64,000 nt of DNA from Dendrolimus kikuchii (taxonomy: Eukaryota; Arthropoda; Insecta; Lepidoptera; Lasiocampidae). The notes beneath the pieces were generated by a model. It made no database searches, was not told where the DNA came from, and worked only from the letters and a program-made list of their open reading frames with translations. Location of the stretch: contig CM034388.1 in the NCBI GenBank assembly GCA_019925095.2, positions 29,766,934-29,830,933 on the forward strand, read 5' to 3'. Position numbers and translations under genes: made by a program. Shown here one piece after another: positions 31,122 through 41,962 of this stretch. The stretch's first letter is position 1; the number at the start of each line of letters is the position of its first letter.

Positions 31122-31525
31122 TTATGCGAGCACTGCGCAAAATCTGCGGAGTGACGCTCGCGGACCTGGTTCGTAATACCGAAGAAAGAAAGGGAGTTGG
31201 TCTTAAAGAGAGTGTCGGGGTGAAGGTAAGGAAAGGAATGCTCCGGTAGTTCGGGCATGATGAAAGAATGACAAAACAGATATACAATGCAAAAGTGGAT
31301 GGATGCAGAAGTCGTGGAAGGCCACGACACACCTTCCATGATCAAATTGATCGTATACTAGCAGAAGGTGATGTCAGGAGTCTTAAGAACAGACGAGCGT
31401 GCATGACATGAGCTATGAATGTCAAAGAAGCGAGTGAGGTGTGTAAGAACAAGCCTGAATGGCGCTCTGTTGTTCGTGCCTACCCCGCAAGGGAACTGGC
31501 GTGAAGCTATGTATGTATATATGTA
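31122..31525 (+). mobile_element. LINE family B fragment 6
   Basis: From GCGAGCACTGCGCAAAATC to ELA-stop and TATGTATG. Frames are interrupted by changes after CTCCGGTAGTTCGGGCATG. Confidence 0.85.
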
Positions 31526-31587
31526 AATAACTTTATTTCTCATAAAACATTTTTTTCAATTCATTTAAACTATATATACATATATAT

Positions 31588-31905
31588 ATCCGTGCAGGAA
31601 CGGAGAAAGAATATACTTTCCTGCGGCCGGGCGGCCTGTCGTAAGAGGCGACAAAACAACCCACAGCCAGGTGGTAGGGCATTTGCCCGACTGGATGGCT
31701 CCCACCCCTGGTCTAGAGTATGTCGCCATAACAACCTTGATTTGTGTTCCGGCATTAGTGACCAGGTTCCAGTCTCCCTTAAGAGAGCAGCAGCGCATTT
31801 GTAGCACCTTTGGTATTGCAAATGTCTATAGGCGATGGTAACCGCTTTCCATCAAGTGGGCCGTCTGCCTGTCTGCTGAGCTCCTGCAATAAAAAAATAA
31901 AAAAA
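31588..31905 (+). mobile_element. Family A retroposon, copy 17, full length
   Basis: Complete with A-tail. It starts next to a TATATA run, as does copy 29. Confidence 0.9.
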
Positions 31906-32178
31906 CTATGAGAACATTTATAGGTTATTGAAAAATACGTTGTAATTTGTAACGAGATAGTAATCATAAGTATTACTATTGCAGGTAGTTTTGATTTATT
32001 TTTGTATATACAAGTTAGAAGTTCCTTCGAAACAAAAGAAACAAGGATCTAGATTCCGTGGAAGTGTCATTGTGTAACTTGTTATTTTTTTTTTATAATG
32101 TAGTTATTTTTGTATGAGTAATGTGTTATGTATTAATATATAAAGATAATAGTACATGTACGTTTGTTTTATTTTAAA

Positions 32179-32515
32179 CTAGCGGCCCCGGCAGACGTTG
32201 TCCTGCTCTGAAAAAATAAAAATCTAGGACCCGATGCCAGCGCCACCTACCGGTTCTAATTGCGGATTTAAACCATCCGGGAACCCACTCAAACACACAA
32301 AAACAAAATCACCAAAATCGCTCCAGGTGATAGGAGGATTCTAGAACCCGATCACAGCGCCACCTACCGCTTCCAACAGCATAAAAAGTATCCTATATCC
32401 ATTTCCTGGTTCTAAGCCACCTCCCCACCAATTTTCAGCCAAATCGGTACAGGCGTTCTTGAGCGTTCTTGAGTTATAAATATTGTAACTAACACGACTT
32501 TCTTTAGTATATAGA
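32179..32515 (-). mobile_element. Non-autonomous Helitron, reverse orientation
   Basis: CTAGCGGCCCCGGCAGACG at the left and TTTAGTATATAGA at the right. It is the uninterrupted reference for the 10946 copy. GAGCGTTCTT is duplicated in tandem near 32450. Confidence 0.78.
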
Positions 32516-33116
32516 GAATTTTTCGAGCGAGTAATGCACTAGTAAATAAAAAGAAAAATTATGAGCGACCATTTAAAATTCAAATTTTGAACTGAAGCTT
32601 TCAGAAACTTATTATTTTTTGGTCTATAAAAGTCGGTTTTTGGTGATTTTTGAAATCTTAAAAACTTTGGAGGGACCTCTTAATTTTTTTTTTTGAGCTG
32701 TCCTTTGGAAAGAGTTCTTAAAACATCAAAAACTAACATCTTTTCACTCGAGACTCAAAAAAAAAATTGTCGGTTTTCTTGCGATACCCTATATAAGAAG
32801 TACTGCTTATCTACGAAGTTAATTATTTAGTTTTCGTCTAAAATTGAATGAATATATACTTATATATAATTTGGACGATTAGGCAATTAGCTATTATTTT
32901 TATAAGGCTAAGGTAATCTTATATAAATTAACAATTATACCAGTTTTAAAATAAAATAAAATTATAAACTAAACTATCTTAAAAATACTATTATATAGGT
33001 ATCTAATTATAAATAAATTAATATAATGTAATGCGATAAATTTATATTTATTTTAAAATGGAACCTATTAATAATTATTATGTCCACCCTTCTGTCTGTC
33101 TATCTGTCAAGTAATT
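32516..33116. other. AT-rich spacer, no feature seen
   Basis: Poly(A/T) runs only; no family member or exon recognised. Confidence 0.45.
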
Positions 33117-33437
33117 AATACATACATACATAACTTCACGCCAGTTCCCTTGCGGGGTAGGCACGAGCAACAGAGCGCCATTTAGGCTTATTCTTACACA
33201 CCTCACTTGCTTCGTTGACATTCATAACTCTTGTCATGCACGCTTGTCTGTTCTTAAGGCTCCTGACATCACCTTCTGCTAGTACACGATCAATTAGATC
33301 ATGGTAGGTGTGTCGTGGCCTTCCACGACTTCTGCATCCATCCACTTTTGCATTGTATATCTGTTTAGTCATTCCTTCATCATGCATTCTTTCTACATGC
33401 CCGAACCACCGGAGCATTCCTTTCCTTACCTTCACCA
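33117..33437 (-). mobile_element. LINE family B fragment 7
   Basis: CATA-repeat tail, ELA-stop, back to VKVRKGMLRWFGHVERMHDE. 5' truncated. The open minus frame runs 30 codons beyond the element into unrelated sequence. Confidence 0.88.
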
Positions 33438-33754
33438 AGTAATTAAATGTGCAAGTAATTTCTACCTTAATTTTTATTTTGTATCTCAAACATGTGCACA
33501 AAAGAGTAATATCAATTCTGTTTGTCAAATATTATCAAGAAAGATAAACAATTTGTCATCTCAAACAAAAACAGCAGCTAATGAAGTGTAACGGTGGGTG
33601 AGGCATTCCAAATTACTCTTACTTATCTTTGAAAAAGTTCCACAAAGGGAAATCGCGATTCCATATTTTCCAACTCCGTCAATGAAGTTGATCCTTTTGT
33701 CAAATTAATGGAAAATCAATGGTAATTTCGGTTTCTTTTTTGATGATATCAAGC

Positions 33755-34069
33755 TTTTTTTTTTTTTATTGCAGGAGATCAGCAGACAGGCAAACGGCCC
33801 ACTTGATGGAAAGCGGTTACCATCGCCTATGGACATTTGCAACACCAAAGTTGCTACAAATGCGCTGCTGCTCTCTTAAGGGAAACTGGAACCTGGTCAC
33901 TAATGCCGGAACACAACTCAAGGTTGTTTAGCGACATACTCTAGACCAGGGGTGGTAGCCATCCAGTCGGGCAAATGCCCTACCACCTGGCTGTGGGTTG
34001 TTAAGTCGCCTCTTACGACAGGCCGCCCGGCCGCAGGAAATTGTATTCTTTCTCCGTTCCTGCACGGAT
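33755..34069 (-). mobile_element. Family A retroposon, copy 18, full length
   Basis: Reverse complete copy with a 14-base T-run as tail. It has a 3-base loss near GGTTGTTTAGCG. Confidence 0.9.
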
Positions 34070-34170
34070 TAAAAAGCTAATCATTTCTTGATTTATTCAA
34101 GTCCGTATCGCTTTATGTCTTTATTACATTTAAGATTTAATGAATATTTCTTGGTTATAATTGCCTAGCA

Positions 34171-34329
34171 GTGTACTAGCAGAAGGTGATGTCAGGAGCC
34201 TTAAGAACAGACGAGCGTGCATGACAAGAGTTATGAATGTCAAAGAAGCAAGTGAGGTGTGTAAGAATAAACCTAAATGGCGCTCTGTTGTTCGTGCCTA
34301 CCCCGCAAGGGAACTGGCGTGAAGTTATG
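34171..34329 (+). mobile_element. LINE family B fragment 8
   Basis: Only GTGTACTAGCAGAAGG to ELA-stop. 5' truncated. It joins directly to the A-tailed sequence that follows. Confidence 0.82.
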
Positions 34330-34520
34330 CCAGCGGAGTCGATAATTGGTCCCCAAATAATCACTTCAGCCTGTTGGCTTAGCTCTTTCAGCCTTTAACG
34401 GCTAATTCTCAATATAGAGTCAATCCCCCGCAGCGGTCGAGCCGAGGTCGAACCTCACAGGAGGTGCCTCCTATTATATAGGAGTATTCAGCTGAGTTCA
34501 GCTCCAAAAAAAAAAAAGCA
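34330..34520 (+). mobile_element. Unclassified A-tailed retroposon 3' end
   Basis: Ends in twelve A residues after CTGAGTTCAGCTCC and contains the hairpin GGAGGTGCCTCC followed by AGGAG. No coding part is present. It is probably the 3' UTR of an unrecognised LINE or SINE. Confidence 0.4.
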
Positions 34521-34796
34521 TAGCGCATTATCGTTCCAGCCGTCGAACGGAACGGACCTCTCTGGGAAGTCGTAATGCTCTTGGAATGAACGATACCGAG
34601 TCGTCTTGAAATTTAATTCGAGGACTCAAATATGGGTCGTCATCAAGAAGCCTACAATCGTGACGTCACAGTTTTTATAAACACTACGGGGTTCCTCGTC
34701 CGTTAAGTAAATTATTGTTCTTATTATATACCTATACCAATTTGAATTGAGTCAAAGTACAATTGTTACTTTATTTGAACTAATAATGATTTATAG

Positions 34797-35160
34797 ATTC
34801 TCTCTCTTTTCTTTCACCATATCCCAATTACTTGGGGTCGGCACAATATGTCTTTTCCTTCCACACTCTTCTATTCTGACATACCTCTTCTGTCACACCG
34901 CATATCATCATGTCATCCTTCACACAATCCATCCATCTTATTTTTGGTCTACCTTTAAATTTGTACCCATCGATCTTGTAGTATATAACATTCTTTTTGT
35001 CACGTGACTTTCATCCCTCCTCATTATATGCCAACTTAATCTTCTTCCTCTCAATTTTTCTGTCACAGGTGCAACTTTCAAAGATCCCCTTATGTACTCA
35101 TTTCTCACCTTATCCATTCTTGTAACACCACACATTCATCTCAACATTCTCATCTCAGCT
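34797..35160 (-). mobile_element. LINE family D 3' end, copy 2
   Basis: The minus strand, with small frameshifts, reads AEMRMLRC, GVTRMDKVRNEYIRG, VAPVTEKL, HIMRRDESHVTKRML, then GRPK-like and WMDCVKDDMM, and ends CADPK-stop. Its 5' side is cut at KRLHSAEMRML, where the RTE ORF is attached. Confidence 0.75.
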
Positions 35161-38096
35161 GAGTGGAGACGTTTGTAGTTTATCACTTGCAGGTCGTCAG
35201 ACCACCGGGCTGGAGGGCGTCCTACGCTACGTTTGCCGAGACGTGGTCTCCACTCCAGGACTCGTTTGCTCCATCGGCCGTCGGTCCTGCGACAGACGTG
35301 ACCGGCCCACTGCCACTTCAACTTGCTAATTTTGCGAGCTATGTCAGTTACCTTCGTTCTCTTACGGATGTCCTCATTTCTGATTTTATCCATAAGAGAA
35401 ACACCTAACATAGCTCGCTCCATAGCCCGTTGAGCGACTTTGAATTTGTGGACCAGTCCCGCTGTCAGTGTCCATGTCTCGGCACCATATGTCATGATGG
35501 GTAGGACGCACTGCTCGAAGACTTTCGTCTTCAAGCATTGCGGAATGGTCGACGAGAAGACATGTCGAAGATTACCGAATGCTGCCCAACCTAACTGGAT
35601 CCTCCTATTGGCTTCCCTCTCGAGGCCGTGTTTGCCTACCTGGATCTTTTGTCCAAGGTATACATATTCCTGCACAACCTCAAGAGGGGAACCATCGACG
35701 TTTACCGGTCTCGGCATGACATGTTCGTTGAACATGACTTTCGTCTTGTCCAAATTCATGCCGAGACCGACCCGTCGGGAGGATTCATTCAGGCTGTTCA
35801 GCATGTCGGTAAGTCCCTCCAACGTCTCTGCAAAGACGACAATATCATCAGCGAAACGTAGGTGGGAGATGCGCTCGCCGTTGATGTTGATGCCCCGTTC
35901 ATTCCATTCCAGAGTTTTGAAGACATCCTCCATCGCGTTGGTGAACAGTTTCGGGGATATGACATCCCCCTGTCTCACCCCGCGACGTAGAGGTATAGGC
36001 TTCGCCCTCCGGTCCTGGATCTGAACGGTCATCGTTGCGGCATCATACAGACATCTCAACACCTCGATGTATCGCCAATCGATACGGCATCTCTGCAGAG
36101 ACTCTAGAACAGCCCAAGTTTCGATAGAGTCGAAGGCTTTTTCGTAGTCCACAAATGCCATACACAGCGGCTGATTATACTCCTCGGTCTTCTGTATAAT
36201 CTGCCGAACAGTATGGATGTGGTCTACGGTGCTGTAGCCTTTTCGAAACCCAGCCTGTTCCGGTGGTTGGAACTCGTCAAGTCTTCTGGCGAGACGATTC
36301 GTGATGACCCTCGAAAACAACTTGTAGACGTGGCTCAAGAGTGAGATGGGTCTATAGTTCTTCAAGAGGGTCTTATCACCCTTCTTGAAGAACAAGACCA
36401 CCGCACTCTTGGTCCACGCCCTTGGCACAGTGCCCCGGAGGATAACGGAATTAAAGAGCTCCGCTAAAGCCTTCAGGATTGGGATCCCTCCCGCTTTGAG
36501 GAGCTCAGTTGTAATACCGTCGTCCCCCGGAGCCCTGCCATTTTTAAGTTGCCCGAGTGCCGTCCTAATCTCGCCAATGTCGACCTCCGGGATATCTTCC
36601 GTATAGTGGCGCGTGAGTGGTGCACGTGGATCATTAGCGCCTTGAACCGAAGGTCTTTCCGCCCGCGAAGAATACAATCGCCCGTAGAACCGTTCCACCT
36701 CCGCTAGGATCTCAGAGTGAGACGTAAGCTCCCTGCCATCTGCTGTCCTCACTTTTGCAAGATGGCTTCTCCCCAATGGTTTTAAGAAAACTTTGGACCC
36801 CCTATTCTGCTCTATAGCAGCCTGAATGGCTCGCGTGTTTGAGCAGCGGAGGTCCCGTCTTACAAGTTTTCTTATCCGTTTAGAGAGAGCCCTATGCTCC
36901 GGTGAGGCAAAAAGAGTAGATGGCATCTCACGTCTCATCCTCATGAGATCCAAGGTTTCGGTGGAGAGTTCAGAGCGTTTGCTTCTTCGCATAGGTGGAA
37001 AGTGCCTTCGGCCCAGCTCTCGCATTGTTTTCACCACGTTGTCGGTTATCTCGTCAACATCGCCAGTGGTTTCCAGCGATTCGAACCGATTTTGCAGTTC
37101 CAGCTGGAACTGTTCGGACCCTAAGATAATCTGGGGCGGCGTAGGTCGGAGATTAGACTTTATCAGGCGGAGTCTTTCAGCTTTGAAGTCGATATTTAGA
37201 GTGCCTCGTACAAGTCGGTGGTCACTGCCGGTATTAAACCTGTTGACCACTGAGACATCTCTAAATATGTGCTTCTTGTCCGCCATGATAAAGTCTATCT
37301 CGTTCTTTGTCACAGTATCGGGGCTCTGCCAGGTCCACCTCCTTTGGAGCTTCTTCTTGTAGAACGAATTCATCAAGAAGAGCCCCTGCATTTCGAGGAA
37401 GTTGACCAGCATTTGCCCCCTGTGATTTCGGCGCCCCAAGCCATAAGGTCCGATTTTCGGTTCGTCGCATTCTTGTACTCCCACTTTGGCGTTGAAGTCC
37501 CCCATAACAACGTTGTAGTGTGCGGAGGTCGTCCCATGTATGGCTTTAGTGATATCCTCATACATGGCCTCAACCTCCTCGTCAGGGTGTGCCGAGGTCG
37601 GCGCATATACCTGTATCACCTTCAGGGAGTACCTGTTGGTGAGTTTTAGTACTAGGTACGCTACCCGGTTCGACACACTGCTGACTTCCACAACGTTGTT
37701 AACGAGGGACTTGTTGACAAGAAAACCGACACCACCCTGGGAGGCCTTATCACCTTCTCGGAAGTAGAGCAAGTGCCCGGACTCCAGGGTTATAGTATCC
37801 TCCCCCTCTCTTCGGACTTCAGATAACCCTAGAATGTGCCATTTGATATGACTTAACTCTACTTCCAATTCCGCGAGGTGATTATCCAGCCTGATCGTGC
37901 GTCCATTGTACGTTGCCAGTGTCAGTTGGTTACGTTGGCAGCCTCCCGTAACCCGGAGATTTCTAGCACCCTCCTCCCCGTAGTTACCCCGACCGCTGCC
38001 GTAGCCGGGACTAGCGGGGCCGCCGGGAACTAAGGGCCATGGTCTATGTTTGCGTTTCATGTTTGGGGGAAATGCCATAGTCACCACGCTTGGCAT
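35136..38096 (-). CDS. RTE-clade LINE ORF: endonuclease and reverse transcriptase, 986 codons open
   Basis: An apurinic-type endonuclease lies at residues about 50-300: NQLTLATYNGRTIR, GDFNAKVG near 200, NEIDFIM near 270 and the SDHRLV catalytic His near 292. A reverse transcriptase follows at about 500-850: LKNYRPISLLSHVYKLFSRV, AFVDYEKAFDS near 650, GVRQGDVISPKLF near 708, the FADD active site near 750, then YLGQKI and TYGAETW. The frame has no stop, so the copy is young. The normal C-terminus is missing: after RWSDDLQ the frame enters LINE family D (HSAEMRML). RTE proteins usually end in a W..IEEAY.Q.WT-type motif, seen in the 14.9-kb fragment, so this copy is 3' truncated and fused. Confidence 0.9.
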   Translation of the reverse strand: MPSVVTMAFPPNMKRKHRPWPLVPGGPASPGYGSGRGNYGEEGARNLRVTGGCQRNQLTLATYNGRTIRLDNHLAELEVELSHIKWHILGLSEVRREGEDTITLESGHLLYFREGDKASQGGVGFLVNKSLVNNVVEVSSVSNRVAYLVLKLTNRYSLKVIQVYAPTSAHPDEEVEAMYEDITKAIHGTTSAHYNVVMGDFNAKVGVQECDEPKIGPYGLGRRNHRGQMLVNFLEMQGLFLMNSFYKKKLQRRWTWQSPDTVTKNEIDFIMADKKHIFRDVSVVNRFNTGSDHRLVRGTLNIDFKAERLRLIKSNLRPTPPQIILGSEQFQLELQNRFESLETTGDVDEITDNVVKTMRELGRRHFPPMRRSKRSELSTETLDLMRMRREMPSTLFASPEHRALSKRIRKLVRRDLRCSNTRAIQAAIEQNRGSKVFLKPLGRSHLAKVRTADGRELTSHSEILAEVERFYGRLYSSRAERPSVQGANDPRAPLTRHYTEDIPEVDIGEIRTALGQLKNGRAPGDDGITTELLKAGGIPILKALAELFNSVILRGTVPRAWTKSAVVLFFKKGDKTLLKNYRPISLLSHVYKLFSRVITNRLARRLDEFQPPEQAGFRKGYSTVDHIHTVRQIIQKTEEYNQPLCMAFVDYEKAFDSIETWAVLESLQRCRIDWRYIEVLRCLYDAATMTVQIQDRRAKPIPLRRGVRQGDVISPKLFTNAMEDVFKTLEWNERGININGERISHLRFADDIVVFAETLEGLTDMLNSLNESSRRVGLGMNLDKTKVMFNEHVMPRPVNVDGSPLEVVQEYVYLGQKIQVGKHGLEREANRRIQLGWAAFGNLRHVFSSTIPQCLKTKVFEQCVLPIMTYGAETWTLTAGLVHKFKVAQRAMERAMLGVSLMDKIRNEDIRKRTKVTDIARKISKLKWQWAGHVCRRTDGRWSKRVLEWRPRLGKRSVGRPPARWSDDLQVINYKRLHSAEMRMLR

Positions 38097-38285
38097 GCGG
38101 GTTGGTGACCGCAGTACCGGCTTACTCGCATCGGAGACGCTGCTGCCCGAGTCCGATCAGGGGATTTATGTAAGCCGGATTTCTGTTGATGGTTATACCG
38201 CCATCGATCGGTCGTCAGAGCCTCGTTAGTTGGCGGCAGGGAGTACCGCGGGCAGGTGAGGTTGACGTTTCACTTACCCTTGACA
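38097..38285 (-). mobile_element. Probable RTE 5' untranslated region
   Basis: GC-rich sequence continuing the composition of the RTE (CGATCGGTCGTCAGAGCCTCG) up to about 38285, where AT-rich DNA resumes. The boundary is judged by composition only. Confidence 0.45.
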
Positions 38286-38721
38286 AGAGTGTTAAAAGTC
38301 TAAGTAGTTTTTTGATTCAGTAAAATGTGGAATTTTATTTGAACTTTATTTTATTAGGTAGGATTAAATACATATCAATAACTTTTAATCATAATAATTT
38401 TTATTTAAAAAAAAGTACTTTTTAACGAGTGTGGGGGCGTAGAGGCCAAAGGCCCTGAATAAAAATGCGGAATGGCGGTGAAAGAGTGTAACCACGTCGT
38501 AATTGTCCACGATTCAAAAAATGAGCAGATCAAAACGGTACTCACGGTTGTCCCGTCGCCACGATGCTTTTACCAGGCCTGGTATGATTATTCGAAATTT
38601 TGTGAGTGTTAAGGCTGCGCACACAACACTAGTTTTTGCGTAAAGGTGAGAATCACAAACTACTATCGATATGGTGAGAATAGCCACTGATGCGTGTCGC
38701 GGGGTGCATTTTTTGGCTTTT
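38286..38721. other. Spacer between two LINEs
   Basis: AT-rich, then a GC-richer part (GGGGGCGTAGAGGCCAAAGG) of unknown origin. No gene seen. Confidence 0.4.
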
Positions 38722-39008
38722 TTTTTTTATTGGACTTGACTTTATGTTGTTGGTCCGAAGACCTTACAACTTTACCTCGGCTGAACTGTTGCCATGAGAG
38801 GGGGATGAATTTAATGATGGCCACCATAGGGCGACACAAAGCACTAATTGAGAACGGGCGACGGGTAATATAAAGCCCGAGGGGAAGGATTCCGGCGGGC
38901 CGGGATCGGTGGTTTGCGGCGGCCTACGCTATCTTACTGCCGTTTCGCAACGTGTTATGGCTGGGAGAGAAGAAACGGCGAAAGAAACTTCCCAGCAACA
39001 CGCCTAGT

Positions 39009-41924
39009 CTATCCTGTGGGGGGGCTATGTCTCCTAGCGTCCCTCGCAGGGACGTGGAGAGATCTTGATTGGCGGCGCCTGAGACGCCGCCGTCTGTGTC
39101 TGTCTGTCCGTGCCTGCCAGCCTGCCGTCCTAACCGCGGGCGGGCTGATCCGGGCCAGCCGTTTTGTGATAACGTCGACCCTGTCCGTGAGGACGTTACG
39201 CGGTCGTCGCACGAGAGCCTTTCGCCGAGGCTTATAATCGGACGCGGACACGACGAGTGGATTACGATGGTGCGGCGCGAGATCGAAATACTTACGCGAG
39301 AGCGACGTAATGTAGTTTTTGATGGAGGGAAGCTCCAGATCGCGGTGGAGGTCGACGTTACGCATATAGAGGGGAGCACCGACGGCTCTGCGCATGAATT
39401 TGTTTTGCACGATTTGCAATTTATCTAAAAGGGCAGGCTTGGCATGGCCGAATACCACACTCGCGTATGTCATGATCGGGCGGATGCATGTTTTATACAA
39501 AGTAAGCTTGTGTCTGAGGGACATTTTGCTTCGTTTGTCTATCATGGGTGCTAAACGACCCATCACAAATCGCGCTCTATTTCGGATTATAGTGATATGC
39601 TCGTTGAAGCGCAAGTTCCGATCTAGGGTGACACCCAGGTATTTGGTGTACTTTTCCCAGGGAATTTGTTGTTCGTAGAGCGAAATGGTTTTTAGGCGAA
39701 GGCAAGCGCGTTTGGGGGAGCGAAGCGTGCCCGGGGAAAAGAACATTGCTGCGCTTTTCTCCGGGTTTACCTCTATCCTCCATTTGCGAAACCATTCGCC
39801 TAGCTCTGTGACAGCTGCCTGCAGCCGGACGCAAGCCATTTGTCGGTTTTGATCTGATGTATAGAGTGCGGTGTCATCCGCAAAGAGGGCCAACTCCACA
39901 TCTGGAGTTTTTGGGATGTCGCTGGTGTACAGCGTGAAGAGTAGTGGCGACAGAGCCGAGCCCTGTGGTACACCGGCTGTGAGTGGGTGAGGGGACGAGC
40001 GCGTTCCCTCCACTCGAAAACGGAAGCTTCGGTCTAAGAGGAAGTCTCGCAAGATGAGCACGAGTCTGTCTGGCACACCGAAATGGTACAACTTGTAAAT
40101 CAAGCCGTTGTGCCAGACCTTGTCGAAGGCTTTTGCTACGTCTAGGAACAGTGCGGCTGTTCCTATAGGGCGGGGGCGATGGGCAAAGTGAGATAGTATG
40201 TGCTCCGTGATGCGGTGCACCTGTTGCACGCATGAGTGTCTAGCACGGAAGCCAAATTGCTCATCAGGTAATAGATGTTTGCTGAAGGCAAAATCTCTAA
40301 GTCGTGAGAGGATGACTCTCTCGTAAAGCTTGCTGAGTGCGCTTAGTAGGCTGATTGGACGGTAGCTGGACGGTTTATTAGCCGGTTTTCCCGGCTTGTG
40401 AATACCAATGACATCTGCCTCCTTCCAGATCGCGGGGAAGGAGCAGTTTGTTATGGCGGCATTAAAGATGCTCACCAGGATTATAATTAGATGGGCGGGT
40501 AGGAGTTTTAAAACGCGATTGTTGATGCCATCGGTCCCTGGGGCCTTTCGCGGTTTGAGAGACTTGATCAGATCTTGCACTTCTTCGACCGTGACCGGGT
40601 CGAGTGTGGTTTCCGCTGGTAAGGAGGATCTACGTTCGACCTCGGAGTCCACCTCCGTCAGGTGTGACTGGTCGACGTTTTGCGTAGTGGGGGAGCATTG
40701 AAGCTCTAGACTCTGAGCAAGGCACTCGGCTTTCTCCTCGTCATCGAACGCCTCGGTGTTGTCGGCTCTTTCTAGCGCGGGTATGACAGTAAGGGTGTCT
40801 GATTTGAGAGCTCTAGCCAGCTTCCAGTACGCCTGGTGAGTTGGTTCGATATCCCTCAACGTTCTGTCCCAACGTTGTTCCCTGACTTCCCGGATACGTA
40901 GTTTGACCTCGCGCTCTAGTTCGCGGAGTCGGATTCTGTTATCCTCGGTGGGATATCTGTCATGAGCTCTGGAGGCGGCTCTCTTTTCCCTCAGCAGTAT
41001 CCTCACCTCGTCCGGCAGGCATAAGTGGCGGTCATCCTCCACTGGCACCTGCCTGGACGAGTTCCGCACTGCGGATTGAAGGTGGCTGGTGAGAGCTTCG
41101 ATCGCCCTCTCCGTGTCTTGGCGGGACCCGATGTGATCTGGGATGCGGTCCAGGTCTTGTGAGCTGGTTGCCTTGAGGAGGTCCCCAAGTCTCAACCAGT
41201 CCACAGAGGTCCTAGTTTCAGATGTCTGGTCTGTCTGTGGTCCTAATCTAAGGATAACCGGACGATGGTCCGAGTCTATATCGTCCATCGTTTCGATCGA
41301 ATGGAACTGAAGAGTTACGCCCCTCAGTAATGCTAGGTCGAGAGTGTTTGGGGTCCCCCAGTCGCGGTTGGGGGGATATCTTGTGGGGGTCATGGGCGTT
41401 AGTATATCAAACAAAAGATTGTCTGATATATTTATTAGGGCTCTGCCATTGGTGTTAGTGGTATTGCAATTCCACTGCTCGTGTTTGCAATTCAGATCTC
41501 CGGCTATTATAACAGCCGGGCCTAGGTTGAATAGGGCTTCTAGGTCTTTTTTAATAAGGGTTTTTTGGCATGCGAGGTATGCTGAGACTATGACTAGAGG
41601 TTGGTGGCCAGTCATTGCTAGTCTGCAGGCGGATACCTCCATACCTTCTAGTGGAGGGGTGACTACAGGCATGCAGTGTAGGGATCTCCTGAAATAGATC
41701 AGGGTGCCGCCACCACGGCCTACCCTGTCATGTCTAGTGACCCGATAGTTAGAGATCTTTGGATCTCTATTACTCGGTTTCAGGAAGGTCTCCTGTACTA
41801 GTAGTATATCTATTTGATTGGTAACCAGGAAGTCATGGACCAAGTCGCGCTGGTTTCGAAGGCCGTTGGCGTTATAAGTCGCCAGAGTCAATGAGCGTGG
41901 TTTATTTCTACCTACATGCGCCAT
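39009..41924 (-). CDS. Jockey-type ORF2: endonuclease and reverse transcriptase, 971 codons
   Basis: The endonuclease is at residues 10-225: LTLATYNANGLRNQRD, QETFLKP, GDLNCKHEQWN near 140, NTLDLAL near 195 and SDHRPV near 217. The reverse transcriptase is at about 430-760: RKAPGTDGI, YRPISLLSALSKLYER, FLDVAKAFDKVWH, GVPQGSALSPLLFTLY near 654 and FADDTALY near 683. A C-terminal basic tail ends RRHSPPTG. No stop or frameshift is seen over 971 codons, so the copy is recent and could be coding-competent for ORF2. Jockey clade is assigned from the GDLN / FADDTALYT style and ORF order. Confidence 0.92.
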   Translation of the reverse strand: MAHVGRNKPRSLTLATYNANGLRNQRDLVHDFLVTNQIDILLVQETFLKPSNRDPKISNYRVTRHDRVGRGGGTLIYFRRSLHCMPVVTPPLEGMEVSACRLAMTGHQPLVIVSAYLACQKTLIKKDLEALFNLGPAVIIAGDLNCKHEQWNCNTTNTNGRALINISDNLLFDILTPMTPTRYPPNRDWGTPNTLDLALLRGVTLQFHSIETMDDIDSDHRPVILRLGPQTDQTSETRTSVDWLRLGDLLKATSSQDLDRIPDHIGSRQDTERAIEALTSHLQSAVRNSSRQVPVEDDRHLCLPDEVRILLREKRAASRAHDRYPTEDNRIRLRELEREVKLRIREVREQRWDRTLRDIEPTHQAYWKLARALKSDTLTVIPALERADNTEAFDDEEKAECLAQSLELQCSPTTQNVDQSHLTEVDSEVERRSSLPAETTLDPVTVEEVQDLIKSLKPRKAPGTDGINNRVLKLLPAHLIIILVSIFNAAITNCSFPAIWKEADVIGIHKPGKPANKPSSYRPISLLSALSKLYERVILSRLRDFAFSKHLLPDEQFGFRARHSCVQQVHRITEHILSHFAHRPRPIGTAALFLDVAKAFDKVWHNGLIYKLYHFGVPDRLVLILRDFLLDRSFRFRVEGTRSSPHPLTAGVPQGSALSPLLFTLYTSDIPKTPDVELALFADDTALYTSDQNRQMACVRLQAAVTELGEWFRKWRIEVNPEKSAAMFFSPGTLRSPKRACLRLKTISLYEQQIPWEKYTKYLGVTLDRNLRFNEHITIIRNRARFVMGRLAPMIDKRSKMSLRHKLTLYKTCIRPIMTYASVVFGHAKPALLDKLQIVQNKFMRRAVGAPLYMRNVDLHRDLELPSIKNYITSLSRKYFDLAPHHRNPLVVSASDYKPRRKALVRRPRNVLTDRVDVITKRLARISPPAVRTAGWQARTDRHRRRRLRRRQSRSLHVPARDARRHSPPTG

Positions 41925-41962
41925 TTGTTACCGGTAACAAGAATTTGTATTAGGTCGTTTAG

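Noticed and set aside
35163..37767. Plus-strand open frames of up to 194 codons
   Set aside because: They are antisense shadows of the RTE ORF on the minus strand, which has clear endonuclease and reverse-transcriptase motifs.
38914..41697. Plus- and minus-strand frames overlapping the Jockey ORF2
   Set aside because: Shadows of the 971-codon ORF2. None has motifs of its own.
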